From assembly GCF_005434945.1 (NCBI RefSeq), contig NZ_SKCH01000005.1, positions 144,019 to 208,018 on the forward strand: a DNA stretch of 64,000 bases, given 5' to 3'. Made by a program: the position numbers and the translations under genes. The DNA comes from Prescottella subtropica. GTDB lineage: Bacteria; Actinomycetota; Actinomycetes; Mycobacteriales; Mycobacteriaceae. Shown here in pieces: positions 62,931 to 64,000 of this stretch. Every line of letters begins with the position of its first letter. Position 1 is the first letter of the stretch. The notes below the pieces were generated by a model. It made no database searches, was not told the origin of the DNA, and saw only the letters and a program-made list of their open reading frames with translations.

Positions 62931-63314
62931 CTACATACCCGGAATCATCCCTGGGTAGAGGAAGACGTTCTGCGCGGGTGGGCTGATGAGCGAGCCGAAA
63001 GCGCCCATGTTGAACACGTTCTGGAGCTTGTGTGGGTTGCCCGCTCGGTCGGCCTGCCAGCAGTCCGTGTCGACGCGGTAACCAGTGCACACGATTCTGG
63101 TGGATCGACCGTACGGCGAGATCACCCGGGTCCGGTTGACGGACGGGTTCCAGAAGTCGAGTTGGTCCGGGGTGAGCACGAAGTTTGTGACGTCGACGGG
63201 CCGGGACGGGGACCCGTTGCCGGGATCCGCCGGCCAGGAGTCCGCGTGGGCCACCCCGGCGCCGATCGTCAGGGCGGCAGCCAGGGCCGCGATCACAGCA
63301 GTGATACGTCGCAT
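62931..63314 (-). CDS. small secreted hypothetical protein
   Basis: It has 127 residues from the ATG at 63314, with GGAGG 6 bases upstream; a longer upstream frame is unlikely. Sec signal peptide MRRITAVIAALAAALTIGAGVAHA, cut after AHA, leaves about 103 residues containing two cysteines (RIVCTGY, DTDCWQ) and aromatic-rich ends. No domain recognised. It lies 140 bases upstream of the DUF4185 gene on the same strand and may be cotranscribed with it. Confidence 0.72.
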   Translation of the reverse strand: MRRITAVIAALAAALTIGAGVAHADSWPADPGNGSPSRPVDVTNFVLTPDQLDFWNPSVNRTRVISPYGRSTRIVCTGYRVDTDCWQADRAGNPHKLQNVFNMGAFGSLISPPAQNVFLYPGMIPGM

Positions 63315-63491
63315 TCGGATCCTCCAATTCCGTGGGGCATACGAGCCGGGTCTCGATTCCGCCGTTCTTTCCATCGGAAAGGGCTCGGCGTGCGTTAGCT
63401 GTTGCGGGACGCGTCCAGGGGCAGGGCCCCGGAAAGATCGGATGAGGCAGCTGTGACCTGCGGATTCGCGGAGGCGGGGCCGGTGTTTTGA

Positions 63492-63555
63492 GGGTGTGAC
63501 CTACCGGCTTGGATGGAAGTTGCGAAGCACCCAGCCGAAACCAGAGGTCACACCC
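63492..63555. repeat. inverted repeat at the left end of the ISAs1-type element
   Basis: GGGTGTGACCT (63492-63502) and its exact complement AGGTCACACCC (63545-63555) flank 42 bases just before the transposase start. They could form an operator for the transposase or mark the left terminus; the right end is outside the window. Confidence 0.45.
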
Positions 63556-63557
63556 GT

Positions 63558-64000
63558 ATGTCATCTTCCCCGATGCCGTCTGCTGCCGTGCACCCGGCCG
63601 ACCACGAACGCCTGCTCGAGGTGTTCGAGTCGGTGCCCGATCCGCGGGACCGGCGCGGGATCCGCTATCCGTTGGCCGGGGTTCTCGCGCTCGTGGTGAC
63701 CGCGACCCTCGCAGGGTGTCGGTCGTTCACGGCGATCGGGCAGTGGGCCGCCGATCAGGCGGCCGAGGTGCTGTCCGGGTTCGGGATCACCGGCGGTGTG
63801 CCGGAGGAGTCGACGCTGCGGAAGCTGTTCGCCCGTCTCGATGCGGATGCTCTCGATGCGGCGTTGGGGATCTGGATGTGGACCCGCACCCTCATTTCAG
63901 GCGGGCGGCGGGTGCTTGCGATCGACGGGAAAACCGTGCGCGGCGCCCGTAACCGTTCCGACCAGACGAGTGTGGCTCCGCATTTGGTGGCGGCGTTCGA
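63558..64000 (+). CDS. ISAs1-family transposase, 3' end outside window
   Basis: The first 147 residues are visible. The N-terminal DDE_Tnp_1-associated domain (HERLLEVFESVPDPRDRRGIRYPLAGVLALVVTATLAG, AIGQWAADQ, GVPEESTLRKLF) is followed by RVLAIDGKTVRGAR with the first catalytic Asp, the family hallmark of ISAs1/H-repeat transposases. The frame is intact to the window edge. Confidence 0.9.
   Translation, partial: MSSSPMPSAAVHPADHERLLEVFESVPDPRDRRGIRYPLAGVLALVVTATLAGCRSFTAIGQWAADQAAEVLSGFGITGGVPEESTLRKLFARLDADALDAALGIWMWTRTLISGGRRVLAIDGKTVRGARNRSDQTSVAPHLVAAF

Noticed and set aside
1..64000. tRNA, rRNA or phage attachment sites
   Set aside because: No cloverleaf, rRNA stretch or flanking direct repeats were recognised by eye; a covariance-model scan would be needed to exclude a tRNA fully.

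Overview
The window is GC-rich (about 70 %) actinobacterial chromosome, most likely Rhodococcus or a close mycolic-acid-producing relative. The evidence is a mycobacterial-type NDH-2, a WS/DGAT acyltransferase, a 3-ketosteroid delta-1-dehydrogenase, a DprE2-like reductase, F420-type PPOX proteins and two gene blocks that, from memory, follow Mycobacterium tuberculosis order: ndh / thioesterase / blaI / blaR / gnd (Rv1854c-Rv1844c) and cobN, cobG-cobH-cobIJ, cobK-cobM-cobL-SDR-Rv2074 (Rv2062c-Rv2074). No rRNA, tRNA or CRISPR array was recognised.

Layout. 1-2.8 kb: a tyrosine recombinase cut by the window edge and a DHA2-type drug exporter. 2.9-14.7 kb: respiration and envelope core, with ndh, a PaaI thioesterase behind an IdeR-like iron box, an esterase/aminoacyl-lipid synthase pair divergent from blaI-blaR across a BlaI-type operator, a DEAD-box helicase with a long repetitive Arg/Gly/Asn/Asp tail, and gnd. 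14.7-24.8 kb: a lipoprotein, a family VIII esterase, a kinase-STAND-LuxR regulator, a WS/DGAT enzyme, TetR and an orphan tyrosine recombinase. 24.8-37.4 kb: an NDH-2-like flavoprotein with a 34-residue membrane protein and divergent LysR, a TetR-kstD unit, an acetyltransferase, an FtsX-type ABC transporter divergent from a two-component system, and a Tat-exported phosphatase.

37.4-54.1 kb: a decayed FHA-ABC transporter gene, then aerobic-type cobalamin synthesis. cobN lies behind a cobalamin riboswitch and is divergent from cobG-cobH-cobIJ; cobK-cobM-cobL-SDR form a second overlapping unit. Between the two units sit a DUF4287 gene, a rhomboid-like membrane protein and an unusual 864-residue protein joining a polytopic membrane domain, a cupredoxin and a complete NirK-type nitrite reductase. 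54.2-58 kb: a secreted protein, an SDR, an OYE-family flavoenzyme and an M24 peptidase. 58.3-64 kb: mobile DNA, with a frameshifted Tn3-family transposase, a phage-tail-like DUF4185 protein with a small secreted protein, and the start of an ISAs1-type element.

The most interesting link is regulatory. The same operator architecture (TACTAC-N5-GTAGTA, with longer perfect arms at each site) occurs upstream of blaI, between it and the lipid-alanylation pair, and again 41 kb away directly upstream of the NirK fusion. This suggests that one BlaI-type repressor controls its own operon, envelope lipid modification and a nitrite reductase.
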